A stretch of DNA of 64,000 nt. Source: Balneolaceae bacterium UBA2956 (lineage in GTDB: Bacteria; Bacteroidota; Rhodothermia; Balneolales; Balneolaceae). Of the stretch, positions 37,377 to 46,217 are shown one piece after another. The notes beneath the pieces are model-generated. The model searched no databases. It saw only the letters and a list, made by a program, of their open reading frames with translations, and was not told the DNA's origin. The translations under genes and the position numbers were made by a program. Location of the stretch: positions 37,577 through 101,576 of the forward strand of contig DEBM01000015.1 of the NCBI GenBank assembly GCA_002348545.1, given 5' to 3'. Position 1 is the first letter of the stretch. Every line of letters begins with the position of its first letter.

Positions 37377-37771
37377 TGATCTATATGCTTAGCAATTTGT
37401 TCTGAAATAGTCTGCAGTTCCTCTTTCTTGAGTTTTATTGAGTATCCCAAACGAAAAGGGCCACCATCAGAGTATATGGGAATCAAATGGATATGTGCAT
37501 GAGGCACTTCAAGTCCTTCCACCGTCATAGCTATACGAATCGGTTTAAGTGCCTGATCTATCGCCTTTGCCACCTTCCGAGAATATGCCATAAGCCCACT
37601 ATAAGTGTGCTCATTTAAGTCAAATACATAATCTACTTCCTTTTTGGGTATGACTAACGTGTGCCCTTTGGATACTGGTCGTATGTCCAAAAATGCAAAG
37701 AATTCTGAGTTTTCTGCCACTTTATAGCAAGGTATTTCCCCTACAATGATTTTACTAAAAATACTAGCCAT
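37373..37771 (-). CDS. HIT family nucleotide-binding protein
   Basis: The 132-residue histidine-triad protein has its motif in HAHIHLIPI near residue 97, plus IFSKIIVGEIPCYKVAE and FLDIRPVSKGHTLVIPKKE of the Hint-like branch. It hydrolyses nucleotide phosphoramidates in the cytoplasm. It is the first gene of the hit-aroQ-flippase run, with 4-base overlap to aroQ. Confidence 0.94.
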   Translation of the reverse strand: MASIFSKIIVGEIPCYKVAENSEFFAFLDIRPVSKGHTLVIPKKEVDYVFDLNEHTYSGLMAYSRKVAKAIDQALKPIRIAMTVEGLEVPHAHIHLIPIYSDGGPFRLGYSIKLKKEELQTISEQIAKHIDQ

Positions 37772-37921
37772 TAGCTTGAACTAAATCATCAAATTTCTAT
37801 TATCTATACTTTACAATAGTACGGTATTCCAAGCACTTAGAAAAAAAAATCCCCAATTAATACCAAGCTTTAAATTAAACTTAACCGCAACAACCAAGTT
37901 CAGATACTAAATAAATACACT

Positions 37922-37970
37922 CTTTTTTTCGTTTTTTTTGAAAAAAAGCTATAAAAGATCGTATATTTTG
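37922..37970 (+). promoter_or_regulatory. Candidate promoter of tRNA-Lys
   Basis: TTTG (37937-37940) and TATATTTTG (37962-37970) resemble the -33 and -7 elements of Bacteroidota promoters, with the -7 element ending 11 bases before the tRNA. The -33 element lies within an A/T inverted repeat, CTTTTTTTC (37922-37930) and GAAAAAAAG (37940-37948), which may bend DNA or act like an UP element. Confidence 0.45.
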
Positions 37971-37981
37971 GGTCTTTGGTT

Positions 37982-38054
37982 GAACCGGTAGCTCAGTTGG
38001 TAGAGCAACTGCCTTTTAAGCCGTGGGTCGTGGGTTCGAGCCCCACCCGGTTCA
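37982..38054 (+). tRNA. tRNA-Lys (anticodon UUU)
   Basis: The 73-base cloverleaf has acceptor GAACCGG/CCGGTTC, D arm GCTC-AGTTGGTA-GAGC, anticodon loop CTTTTAA with anticodon TTT, and T arm GTGGG-TTCGAGC-CCCAC. The discriminator base is A and CCA is not encoded. The anticodon stem ACTGC/GCCGT has one mismatch (T29 against C41). Confidence 0.97.
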
Positions 38055-38094
38055 CTTTCATTTGTATTTGAATATCCAAAATCGGTAACTAAAA

Positions 38095-38120
38095 AAATGA
38101 TTGTCAACAGACAATCATTT
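38095..38120 (+). other. Perfect 11-bp hairpin downstream of tRNA-Lys
   Basis: AAATGATTGTC and GACAATCATTT pair fully around the loop AACA, 41 bases after the tRNA. There is no T-run, so it may be a processing or 3'-end stabilising structure. The proper terminator follows at 38167. Confidence 0.6.
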
Positions 38121-38166
38121 GAAGAGAATACTGAATTGTTCAAAACAAATTGAATCTCTCTTGACC

Positions 38167-38201
38167 AACCCCGTTCGCTTGAAACCGGACGGGGTTTTTT
38201 T
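38167..38201 (+). terminator. Intrinsic terminator after tRNA-Lys
   Basis: AACCCCGT (38167-38174) pairs with ACGGGGTT (38189-38196), followed by an unbroken T-run to 38201. It separates the tRNA from the ftsB-like gene. Confidence 0.92.
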
Positions 38202-38258
38202 ATGTGTTAAACCATAAAATAATGTATTTTATTCAATGAATTATCATCATATTACACT

Positions 38259-38564
38259 ATGAATGTCGAACTTTTTAATCCACTGCGATGGAATAAAAAA
38301 ATCTTAATAGGCCTTTTGGGGCTAGTCATTGTAATCTGGTTTTTATTTATCGATGTCTACAGCCTTAAAATACGCTGGCAATTAGGTCAGCAAAAGAAAG
38401 AACTTATTCAAAAAACCAAAGAGCTAGAAAATGAGTCTGAAATATTAGAACAGAACATTTGGAAGCTTGAAAATAACCCTGATCTTATTGAAAAGATTGC
38501 TCGAGAAGAATATGGGATGAAAAAGCCAGGGGAAAGAGTGTACAAAATTAAAAAAAAAGAGTAA
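38259..38564 (+). CDS. Septum formation protein FtsB/DivIC
   Basis: This 101-residue bitopic protein has one membrane helix at about 15-33 and a coiled coil at about 38-72 (QKKELIQKTKELENESEILEQ). The conserved end of the DivIC domain follows (NPDLIEKIAREEYGMKKPGERVYKI). It acts at the division site in the FtsQLB complex that activates septal peptidoglycan synthesis. The ROK gene follows after 21 bases. Confidence 0.92.
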   Translation: MNVELFNPLRWNKKILIGLLGLVIVIWFLFIDVYSLKIRWQLGQQKKELIQKTKELENESEILEQNIWKLENNPDLIEKIAREEYGMKKPGERVYKIKKKE

Positions 38565-38585
38565 TTATTCGTACAATTTACACAC

Positions 38586-39530
38586 ATGAAAGCTATAGCA
38601 ATTGACCTAGGCGGAACTAATATTAAAGCAGCCGTGATAGATCAAAATGTCGGCATTATAGAACAATGCTCAACTCCAACACATGCAGAGTTGGGTAAAG
38701 AACATTTATTAGATCGTATTGCTGGGGTCGTAATGGAGCTAACCAAAAAAAATGAGGTAGTCGGAATAGGAATGGGGCTCCCCGGAATGGTTAGTCTTGA
38801 TCAAACCACAGTTCACTATCCTCCCAATCTACCTTATTTGGATGGAGTCAATACCGCGCAAGAAGTATATTCCCGTACGCAGTTAGCTTGTAAAATAGAA
38901 AATGATGCAAATATTGCCGCCCTTGGCTCTTTATATTTCGGAGAGGGTAAGAGCTATGATAATTTCATTATGCTCACCCTTGGCACAGGCGTTGGCGGTG
39001 GAATCATCGTTAACCGGCAATTATTCAAAGGGTCTAAAGGTATGGCGGGGGAATTAGGTCACATCATCCTAGATTATCACGGTCCGCTTTCAAACAGCGT
39101 TACTCGAGGCACAATTGAGGCGTACCTAGGCCAGCGCTTTTTAAGCCGATTTGCTATGGATATGATTACCCAACACCCGAATAATTACCTTTATAAAAAA
39201 TTTTACAAAGATTTTGACAAGCTCGAGCCAGTTGACTTGACACAAGCTGCCAACGCTGGCAATGACCTCGCCATCGAAATCTTAGCGAAGGCAGGCCAAC
39301 GACTTGGATATGCCATCATCAACTACACCCACATGATGGATATTCGAACTTATGTGCTGAGTGGTGGGGTTTCTAAGGCAGGTGAATGGCTTTTCCAACC
39401 CGCAAGAGAGATTGTCAAAAAGCATATGATGCCCCCCTTCCAAGAGGGCTTTGAAATTGTCTACGAAGATCTGGGTAATGATAGCTCACTACTTGGGGCT
39501 GCTGGATTAGCCTTTGATTCGTTTGGTTAA
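38586..39530 (+). CDS. ROK family sugar kinase
   Basis: The 314-residue ROK protein has the phosphate-binding AIDLGGTNIKAAVID (4-18), the catalytic Asp in KIENDANIAALG, and LTLGTGVGGGII. The usual zinc cluster CxCGxxGC that follows the GH motif is absent: after GELGHIILDYHGP comes a Ser/Asn stretch with no cysteines. It probably phosphorylates glucose or an amino sugar, as kinase members without a DNA-binding domain do. It lies between the ftsB-like gene and lptD in the same direction. Confidence 0.9.
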   Translation: MKAIAIDLGGTNIKAAVIDQNVGIIEQCSTPTHAELGKEHLLDRIAGVVMELTKKNEVVGIGMGLPGMVSLDQTTVHYPPNLPYLDGVNTAQEVYSRTQLACKIENDANIAALGSLYFGEGKSYDNFIMLTLGTGVGGGIIVNRQLFKGSKGMAGELGHIILDYHGPLSNSVTRGTIEAYLGQRFLSRFAMDMITQHPNNYLYKKFYKDFDKLEPVDLTQAANAGNDLAIEILAKAGQRLGYAIINYTHMMDIRTYVLSGGVSKAGEWLFQPAREIVKKHMMPPFQEGFEIVYEDLGNDSSLLGAAGLAFDSFG

Positions 39531-39614
39531 TCTAGAGCTAATACGACGGTCTTAGGTGATTTCTTCAGGTTAATTTACTTAAAACTGCCTCTGATATTAA
39601 TTATTAGGAGCCAC

Positions 39615-42341
39615 GTGCAACTGCTATTTAAGCGAAAAAAAACCATTATTTATCTACTCTTGACCTTCCTACTGTTAGGAATTCAAAATGGCTATAGCCA
39701 AATGCGAAGTTTACAGCGTCAAGACCAAGGATCTGGCAATTCATCCTCCAATAACTTCACTGGACTAAATATAAGTGCTTCCGAGGGGTCAGTACAGGGA
39801 GGAAGCACCGAAAATGCGGTTAAATTTCAAGCGAATGATTCCCTCATTGTTCGACTAAGAAAAGGACGTAAAGCTTTTTTATACGGGATGGCAAAAATTG
39901 CTCATACATCAGGAACTTTGGTATCAGGGCAAATTACCTTGAATTTAGACTCAACCACAGTAGAAGCTAGGGCCTCGGATTTAAAAGATAGCCTTGGAGT
40001 GCCTTTATTAAAAATGGGCGAGGATGAAATAAAAAGTACTCGAATTCTTTTTAATTATAATAGTAGCCGAGGAAAATTCGAGGATGCTCAAATTAACGTG
40101 AGTGATGGCTTACTCATAGGTTCCAAAATTAAAAATGTAAACGAATCTGAAGTATTCATTCAAGATGGTATTTACTCTACTTGTCCGCCAGATTATTTAT
40201 ATTATTATTTAGAGGCCAAGCAAATGAAGGTAGTAGATGAGGAAGAAATATTTTTTACCAATGCCCGACTCTATGTTTTAGACATACCTTACCCATTCGT
40301 ATTGCCATTTGGATATGTTCCTGCTCAAATAGATAAAAAACGCTCAGGTATTTTAACACCTACCTATGTATTCGATGCCCAAGCTTCTAAGGGTATTGGT
40401 TTGCATAATTTGGGTTGGTTTCAATACATCAATGACTATCTAACCACAACCCTAAGTGCAGATGTTTTCACTTCGGGTACCTACTATGCCAATAACTCCA
40501 CACAATACCGAGTCGGGGATCGGTTTAATGGGGCTATTACCCTTGGCTACTCTAGAGACCAAGGTTTAGAGCCAACCGATCCAGACTTTAGCACCCAAAT
40601 TAATAAGTCACTTGGAATCCAACATCGACAAACTATTTCACCCTATGCTAGTATTTCGGCCAATGTTAATTTACGAACTGCAGACTTCTTCTCACAAAAT
40701 TCCTTCGACATTGAAGACCGTGCAAAAACCAGTTCTACCTCCAGAATAGCGTATAACTATCGCGACCCTGAAGGATTATTTACTTTTAGTACTAATGCAA
40801 GTATGGTCCAGAATTTTTTCAATAATTCAACCAGTTTAGATGGTCCAGGTTTTACATTCTCAACAAAAACACTGAGTCCATTCCAATCCGTATCGAGAAA
40901 TAATCCAAAATGGTATGAAAGTATTTCTCTACGATACAATAACAGTTTCGATAGTAATTTCGACTATCACCCAACTGATGCCGATACTGCAACTGTTGGG
41001 TTCTTGGATGCATTTTTGTCGCCAAGCAATTATCGCGAAGCAACAGGAAACAATAAGTATATACAGTTGGGTTTAAAACAAAGTGCTAATATTACAGTGG
41101 GTAAGATTCTGAACTCACCCTATATCAATTCTTCTGTAGGTGTACAGATAAATGAATTTTGGTATCCTAGCTCCACACTAAAGAAATTCGATGAGGAAAC
41201 AAATAAAGTCATTCAAGAAAAAAATCAAGGTTTTGTTGCTGGACGTGATTTTTCAGCTTCGCTGAGTTTTTCTACCACACTATATGGTACATCCCCCCGC
41301 AAAGTTGGGAACTTTGAAGGACTTCGTCATACTCTACGTCCATCCATAAGCTTTGGGTATCGTCCCGATTTTAGTGATCCAAGATGGGGGTATTTCAAAG
41401 AAGTAATTTCCGATACTCTAGGTAATACCCAGCGATATAGTATTTTTGACAATGAAATCTATAGAGGGCCCTCTGCTGGTGAGCAGAAAGCTATGAGTAT
41501 TAGTATTCAAAACATTCTTGAGACTAAGCTTGTAAAAAGAGATAGCACCGGAGAAATCAGCGTGCGAAAAATAAAGCTTATTGATAATCTATCTTTAAAT
41601 ACATCCTATAATTTTGCCGCTGATAGTTTACATCTAAGTCCCCTTAGTGCTTCGATGAGTTCTAGCAGTTTAAAAGGTGTGCGTCTAAATGTTCGCGCAA
41701 ATTTTTCTTTCTATCAAAGAGATTCACTCGGCAGATACTACGATCATTTGTATTTAAAAACTGGTTCTAAATTAGCTCAGATGGAAAGTTTTCGGTTTAC
41801 CGCTAGTACTAGCTTTAGAGGGGGAGGAAACGTTATAGTGCCTATTACTCCAAAATATCAAAAACAATATGATCCATTTGCACAAGGATATTTTAACCCA
41901 ATCGACGCAGCCTTTGGAGAGCAGCCTGTGATTCCATTTAATTCGCCATGGAGTTTTAGCCTTAATTTTAGCTATTCATGGAGATATAGACATAAAAACG
42001 ACCCTTTAAAAACAGCCACTCTCAATGCGCAAAGTATTAGCTTCAATTTAACTCCTAAGTGGCGCTTTGGAACTACTCTTGGCTATGATTTTATACAAAA
42101 AGAACTTACTCCTTCACAATTTTCATTATACCGAAACTTGGAGTGTTGGGATTTATCTTTTCAAATTAGTCCTTTTGGAGATTATCAATACTATTTCTTT
42201 CGCCTAAGTGTAAATAACTCACAGATTCAGTCCCTATTCCAGAAATTACCGGTTCTAAAAAACTTAGAACGAAGTTCTTCTCCAACAGGACGATCTGGAC
42301 GTTCGGGTGGCGGTAGATTTCCTGGAAGCACTAGTTTTTAG
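39615..42341 (+). CDS. LPS-assembly outer-membrane protein LptD-like
   Basis: The 908-residue protein has a signal peptide (about 10-30), an OstA-type N-terminal beta-jellyroll (residues about 75-200, with the conserved STCPPDYLYYYLEAKQMKV segment), and a large C-terminal barrel rich in aromatic strands. The tail (about 886-908) is a low-complexity Ser/Gly/Arg run. It would insert LPS into the outer leaflet with LptE. Start: GTG at 39615, preceded by a purine-rich TAGGAG about 6 bases upstream, one of the few Shine-Dalgarno-like sites here. Confidence 0.9.
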   Translation: MQLLFKRKKTIIYLLLTFLLLGIQNGYSQMRSLQRQDQGSGNSSSNNFTGLNISASEGSVQGGSTENAVKFQANDSLIVRLRKGRKAFLYGMAKIAHTSGTLVSGQITLNLDSTTVEARASDLKDSLGVPLLKMGEDEIKSTRILFNYNSSRGKFEDAQINVSDGLLIGSKIKNVNESEVFIQDGIYSTCPPDYLYYYLEAKQMKVVDEEEIFFTNARLYVLDIPYPFVLPFGYVPAQIDKKRSGILTPTYVFDAQASKGIGLHNLGWFQYINDYLTTTLSADVFTSGTYYANNSTQYRVGDRFNGAITLGYSRDQGLEPTDPDFSTQINKSLGIQHRQTISPYASISANVNLRTADFFSQNSFDIEDRAKTSSTSRIAYNYRDPEGLFTFSTNASMVQNFFNNSTSLDGPGFTFSTKTLSPFQSVSRNNPKWYESISLRYNNSFDSNFDYHPTDADTATVGFLDAFLSPSNYREATGNNKYIQLGLKQSANITVGKILNSPYINSSVGVQINEFWYPSSTLKKFDEETNKVIQEKNQGFVAGRDFSASLSFSTTLYGTSPRKVGNFEGLRHTLRPSISFGYRPDFSDPRWGYFKEVISDTLGNTQRYSIFDNEIYRGPSAGEQKAMSISIQNILETKLVKRDSTGEISVRKIKLIDNLSLNTSYNFAADSLHLSPLSASMSSSSLKGVRLNVRANFSFYQRDSLGRYYDHLYLKTGSKLAQMESFRFTASTSFRGGGNVIVPITPKYQKQYDPFAQGYFNPIDAAFGEQPVIPFNSPWSFSLNFSYSWRYRHKNDPLKTATLNAQSISFNLTPKWRFGTTLGYDFIQKELTPSQFSLYRNLECWDLSFQISPFGDYQYYFFRLSVNNSQIQSLFQKLPVLKNLERSSSPTGRSGRSGGGRFPGSTSF

Positions 42342-42381
42342 TTTCTTTGATCGAGAAACCAGTAATGTAGGGTAAGGTCAG

Positions 42382-42981
42382 CTAGATCTTATTCATTTTG
42401 CCTAAGTATTTCACTACATACTTACCAATTACATCGAACTCTAGATTTACATTATCTCCTTCTTTTTTGATTGATAAATTAGTGTGTTCCCATGTAAAAG
42501 GGATAATAGCTACACGAAATGCATCAACAAGGTCTTCCGCTATTGTTAAACTAATCCCATCCACTGTAATACTACCTCGACCCACAATCATATCCTGGTA
42601 GTCTTTATCGAGAGCTATATCAATTAGCCATCCAGTCTTTTCGGGGATAATGCGTACGATCTTCGCTACTGTGTCTACATGTCCTTGAACTAGATGTCCT
42701 TCTATGCCTTTTTGTAAAGTCATAGAACGTTCTAGATTTACTAAAGTATCTACTTTGAGCTCAGAAATTGTAGTCTTTCTTAAGGTTTCTTCTATGCTCT
42801 GGACCGTGAAACTATGGTCATCGAATGCTACTACAGTATGGCACGCTCCATTTATTGAAATACTTTCATCAATATGGCAATCACCAGCAAATGAACTCAA
42901 TATTTTAGTCTCCTGACCTCCATTAGGAATAGCATGAACAGCACTAATCCGTCCCATTTCTTCAATTATTCCAGTAAACAT
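42382..42981 (-). CDS. ribE: Riboflavin synthase alpha subunit
   Basis: This 199-residue enzyme converts two lumazine molecules to riboflavin. Two tandem lumazine-binding repeats begin at MFTGIIEEMG and about residue 98 (GHLVQGHVDTVAKI). I chose the ATG at 42981 because family members begin MFTGI; the frame is open 16 codons further upstream. It is followed upstream by ribD in the same direction, with about 90 bases between, so riboflavin genes are clustered. The trimer acts in the cytoplasm. Confidence 0.95.
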   Translation of the reverse strand: MFTGIIEEMGRISAVHAIPNGGQETKILSSFAGDCHIDESISINGACHTVVAFDDHSFTVQSIEETLRKTTISELKVDTLVNLERSMTLQKGIEGHLVQGHVDTVAKIVRIIPEKTGWLIDIALDKDYQDMIVGRGSITVDGISLTIAEDLVDAFRVAIIPFTWEHTNLSIKKEGDNVNLEFDVIGKYVVKYLGKMNKI

Positions 42982-43071
42982 GATTATAATTTTAAATTGA
43001 GGTGGTAAATTTTTCTTTTTGATACTCACAGCGAAGATACTTTGTTACAATAAAATATCTTATACATAGAG

Positions 43072-44223
43072 TTATCTGTACCCAGTTAACAGCATATCTT
43101 CGCCTATTTGCTTCCATGTTACCTCTTTCAATACACATATATCACGCATAGCAAATATACCAAGATCCATAATGGATCGAGTACCGCTACCTAACAGTTT
43201 AGGAGACATAAACAATTCCACCTTATCTACTAACCCTTCGCGTAAAAGCGCCGAACCGAGCTGTTGTCCTGCTTCTACCAAAATGGATTGTACTCCAATG
43301 GAATCAAGAGCAGAAATAGCTTCCTTTAAATCTATATGCCCCTTTTTTTTAGCAACCTGAATCACCTTGCCCCTGAAATAATTATGCTTCATAAGTTTTA
43401 TCATTGGATCTACATAGTCTAAAGAAGCTTCTTTATTCCAGGTTATAATTGTTGTTTTCGCCTCATATTTATCGGAAAAAAGATACAGTTTTCTTGGTAA
43501 GCTAAAGGGGCCATCTAAGACTACTCGCATGGGTTGGCGGCCACGTACATGACGAACGGTTAGTTTTGGGTTATCTATCATGGCTGTTTGACGGCCAATC
43601 ATTATGGCATCATAATAAGAACGCCACTCATGTACTTTCTTTCTAGCCGCTTTACCCGTAATCCATTGCGAATCTCCATTGGCATCCGCCAAAAAACCAT
43701 CCACAGTTTGAGCAATTTTTAGAGTTATAAAGGGCCGCCCAAATCGTTGGGCATGATTAAAAAACTCATTTAGCTGTTCCGCCTCTTTCTCAAGTACACC
43801 TAAGCTAACATCAACACCTTGGGCTTTTAGTTTTTCAATCCCACTTCCATTAACCAATGGATTAGGATCTTTCTGTGCAATAACCACTCGCTTTATTGGA
43901 AGGGAAGCAAGTAAATCCGCGCAAGATGGTGTTTTACCATAATGTGAACAGGGTTCTAAGGTAACATATACTGTTGCATCTTTTAATGCGTCAGGCGTCT
44001 CTACGGACTGTAGTGCCTCAACTTCAGCATGCGCACCACCATATTTTTTATGATATCCTGCACCAATGCGATGCCCATGTACATCTACAATAACACAACC
44101 CACCAAAGGATTTGGTGAAACTTTACCCCTTCCCTTTAAGGCTAAATCAAGTGCATGTTGCATAAAAAAGGTATCTCGTTCTCGCGAGTCTTTCTGCGAT
44201 CGTATATTCCTTTTCTTTATCAT
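43072..44223 (-). CDS. ribD: Bifunctional riboflavin biosynthesis deaminase/reductase
   Basis: The 383-residue bifunctional protein has an N-terminal deaminase with zinc ligands His65 (HAEVEAL), Cys92 and Cys101 (PCSHYGKTPSC) and catalytic Glu67. The C-terminal reductase has LKIAQTVDGFLADANGDSQWITG and ILVEAGQQLGSALL. It carries out the second and third steps from GTP to riboflavin. It is transcribed toward ribE, and a terminator upstream at 44233-44269 separates it from the PpiD-like gene. Confidence 0.96.
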   Translation of the reverse strand: MIKKRNIRSQKDSRERDTFFMQHALDLALKGRGKVSPNPLVGCVIVDVHGHRIGAGYHKKYGGAHAEVEALQSVETPDALKDATVYVTLEPCSHYGKTPSCADLLASLPIKRVVIAQKDPNPLVNGSGIEKLKAQGVDVSLGVLEKEAEQLNEFFNHAQRFGRPFITLKIAQTVDGFLADANGDSQWITGKAARKKVHEWRSYYDAIMIGRQTAMIDNPKLTVRHVRGRQPMRVVLDGPFSLPRKLYLFSDKYEAKTTIITWNKEASLDYVDPMIKLMKHNYFRGKVIQVAKKKGHIDLKEAISALDSIGVQSILVEAGQQLGSALLREGLVDKVELFMSPKLLGSGTRSIMDLGIFAMRDICVLKEVTWKQIGEDMLLTGYR

Positions 44224-44232
44224 ATCAATTAG

Positions 44233-44269
44233 TAAAAAAAAGGGATGAAAACGTAGTCTTCATCCCTTT
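44233..44269 (-). terminator. Intrinsic terminator of the mla-ppiD-like operon
   Basis: AAAGGGATGAA (44239-44249) pairs with TTCATCCCTTT (44259-44269); on the minus strand the stem is followed by a U-run (A-run 44234-44241). It lies about 20 bases below the PpiD-like stop. Confidence 0.92.
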
Positions 44270-44289
44270 ACATAAAAATAATTAAAGAG

Positions 44290-46059
44290 TTACTGCAATA
44301 GAACAAAACGATTGTCGATGATGTCAGCTTCGTCCTTTAGTTGCGAAATCCATACACTTAAATATTCATTATTTAATTCTTGCTCGAGTTGCTGACGAAT
44401 ATTTTCGAAAGTATCTGGGGTAGTAGCTGCCAAATTAGGTGTCGTCTTGTTAGTTAAATGCAGTATGTACACGGCACTTTCACCTGCAATCGGTCTAGAG
44501 CGTTCATCCACATCCATGCTAAATGCATAACCAATAACTTCTGGCTCTCTACCAGCTCCTCTTAAAACTGTACTATTTGCTGATACATTGACTACCGATT
44601 CTAGACTTTTGCCCGTTGCTTCGCTCAATGAATACATATCATTATGCTGAGTGAGCCATTCTTGAATCTGTGTCTGCAAAACTTCTTTGCGTTTTTCAGT
44701 GCGCACAGCCACCTCTAGTTGCGAACGAATATCCTCAAAAGGTCGAAAGCCTTCTTCAGTGACTTCAACCAGTTGTAAAATAACTAATTCATTACTTAAC
44801 TCTATAGGCGCAGAAATATCTCCCACGTCAGAACGAGACAAAAAATCTAAAACTTGTTGAGAATTGCCTAATCCGGAAATGAAGGTATTACCGTCCGTCG
44901 CGAATATACTCCCAACAGAAAGTTCTGCTCTATTTGCTTCTTCAGTGAAGTCATTTTCCTCAGCGAAATACTGAAACTCGTCAGCTTTTTCACCTGCTTC
45001 GTTCAATGTCGCAGGAAGTGCTTCATAAATTCGAGACATTATCGCGAACTGGATTTTATTTCTATCTTCGCTAATATTCTTAATAATAGCTGCAGAAGTA
45101 CCTAAATCAAGTACCTCAGTAACTTCACCTACAGCAACAGATAAAACAGCTTCATATTCTTCCCGAAGCTCATCTTTGTCAACTAGAACCCCATTGAAAG
45201 GAGTACTAGACTGTTGCATAACTAAAAATATAGAATCACTTTCAGCGATTGCAAAGTCAGTTCGTAGATTTTCTAATTCTTCGCGAATGATTGCTGAGTC
45301 CCCTGAAGTAGGTAATGTGCTAAATCGAACATAATTCGCGCGATAGGATTTTTCTTGAGTATATAACTCTTTATTTGCGTTATAATATGAATACAAATCC
45401 GTTTCTGATATTTGAATAGTACTTTCGTCTACATCGCTGTAGGGAAATCGCAAATATTCTAATTCGGCAAAAGTATTACGCCATATAAATTCTCGCTCTA
45501 TCTCGGTTTGAGTAACTTGTAGACCAGAAGTAATATAATTGCTTAGCTTTTCTTGTCGCCTTTTTTGTCGCAATTGCAATTCAATGGCAATTGCTTCCTG
45601 AGAATATTGTTCGTCCGATAATACATTTTGAACCATATAGGGATCGATGGTTCCATCTTCACGTTGAAAATACTGACGTATTAAAGGATCAGGATTTTTT
45701 CCGTATGCCATGTCCAACAATTCATCATCGGTAACCGTTATACCAAGTTCATCCATTTTTTGATCGAGTAACTTAGCACTAACTAATTCTTCCCATACTT
45801 GTGATTCATAGGCCGCCCTCAGTTCAGAGTTCATACTTTGGCCTGTTTGCTGACTATATGCATTTGAATAGTATTGAACGCGACTATTATACTCCTCGTA
45901 ACTTATGGGCTCACCATTAACCGAGCCAAGGGATCTAGGCCCCATCATTAAAGCATTTGGATCAAATACATCCATAACTACCCATAATAGTCCAAAAGAT
46001 CCTATTAGAATCCACAAGATAATACCTGTGTTATCTCTAAATTTAGTCATTACACCCAT
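44290..46059 (-). CDS. PpiD/SurA-like periplasmic folding factor
   Basis: This is a protein of about 589 residues with one N-terminal membrane anchor (TGIILWILIGSFGLLWVVMDVF). A SurA-N-like helical chaperone region follows (MNSELRAAYESQVWEELVSAKLLDQKMDELGI...), then central and C-terminal regions resembling degenerate parvulin domains. It probably helps outer-membrane proteins fold in the periplasm as PpiD does. The frame opens with a TTG at 46110, but the ATG at 46059 directly before the anchor is a better start. It is the last gene after mlaE-mlaF-mlaD and ends at a strong terminator. Confidence 0.85.
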   Translation of the reverse strand: MGVMTKFRDNTGIILWILIGSFGLLWVVMDVFDPNALMMGPRSLGSVNGEPISYEEYNSRVQYYSNAYSQQTGQSMNSELRAAYESQVWEELVSAKLLDQKMDELGITVTDDELLDMAYGKNPDPLIRQYFQREDGTIDPYMVQNVLSDEQYSQEAIAIELQLRQKRRQEKLSNYITSGLQVTQTEIEREFIWRNTFAELEYLRFPYSDVDESTIQISETDLYSYYNANKELYTQEKSYRANYVRFSTLPTSGDSAIIREELENLRTDFAIAESDSIFLVMQQSSTPFNGVLVDKDELREEYEAVLSVAVGEVTEVLDLGTSAAIIKNISEDRNKIQFAIMSRIYEALPATLNEAGEKADEFQYFAEENDFTEEANRAELSVGSIFATDGNTFISGLGNSQQVLDFLSRSDVGDISAPIELSNELVILQLVEVTEEGFRPFEDIRSQLEVAVRTEKRKEVLQTQIQEWLTQHNDMYSLSEATGKSLESVVNVSANSTVLRGAGREPEVIGYAFSMDVDERSRPIAGESAVYILHLTNKTTPNLAATTPDTFENIRQQLEQELNNEYLSVWISQLKDEADIIDNRFVLLQ

Positions 46060-46217
46060 AACAGGTTTCCTCTTTTTTTGAACAATAAAGTTGCAGTTTT
46101 TATCAACCAAAGGTTGATTATCAAGCTATCTACTAGAATAAAATAACAAGGCTGTAAATATACGCCAATACCGGGGCAATTAAAAGTAAATCCAAACAGA
46201 TGTATCGAGGATTAAAC

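Noticed and set aside
37949..38143. 64-codon minus-strand frame containing GGARTHDPRLKRQ
   Set aside because: It is the antisense translation of tRNA-Lys; this peptide pattern is a known artefact of tRNA genes.
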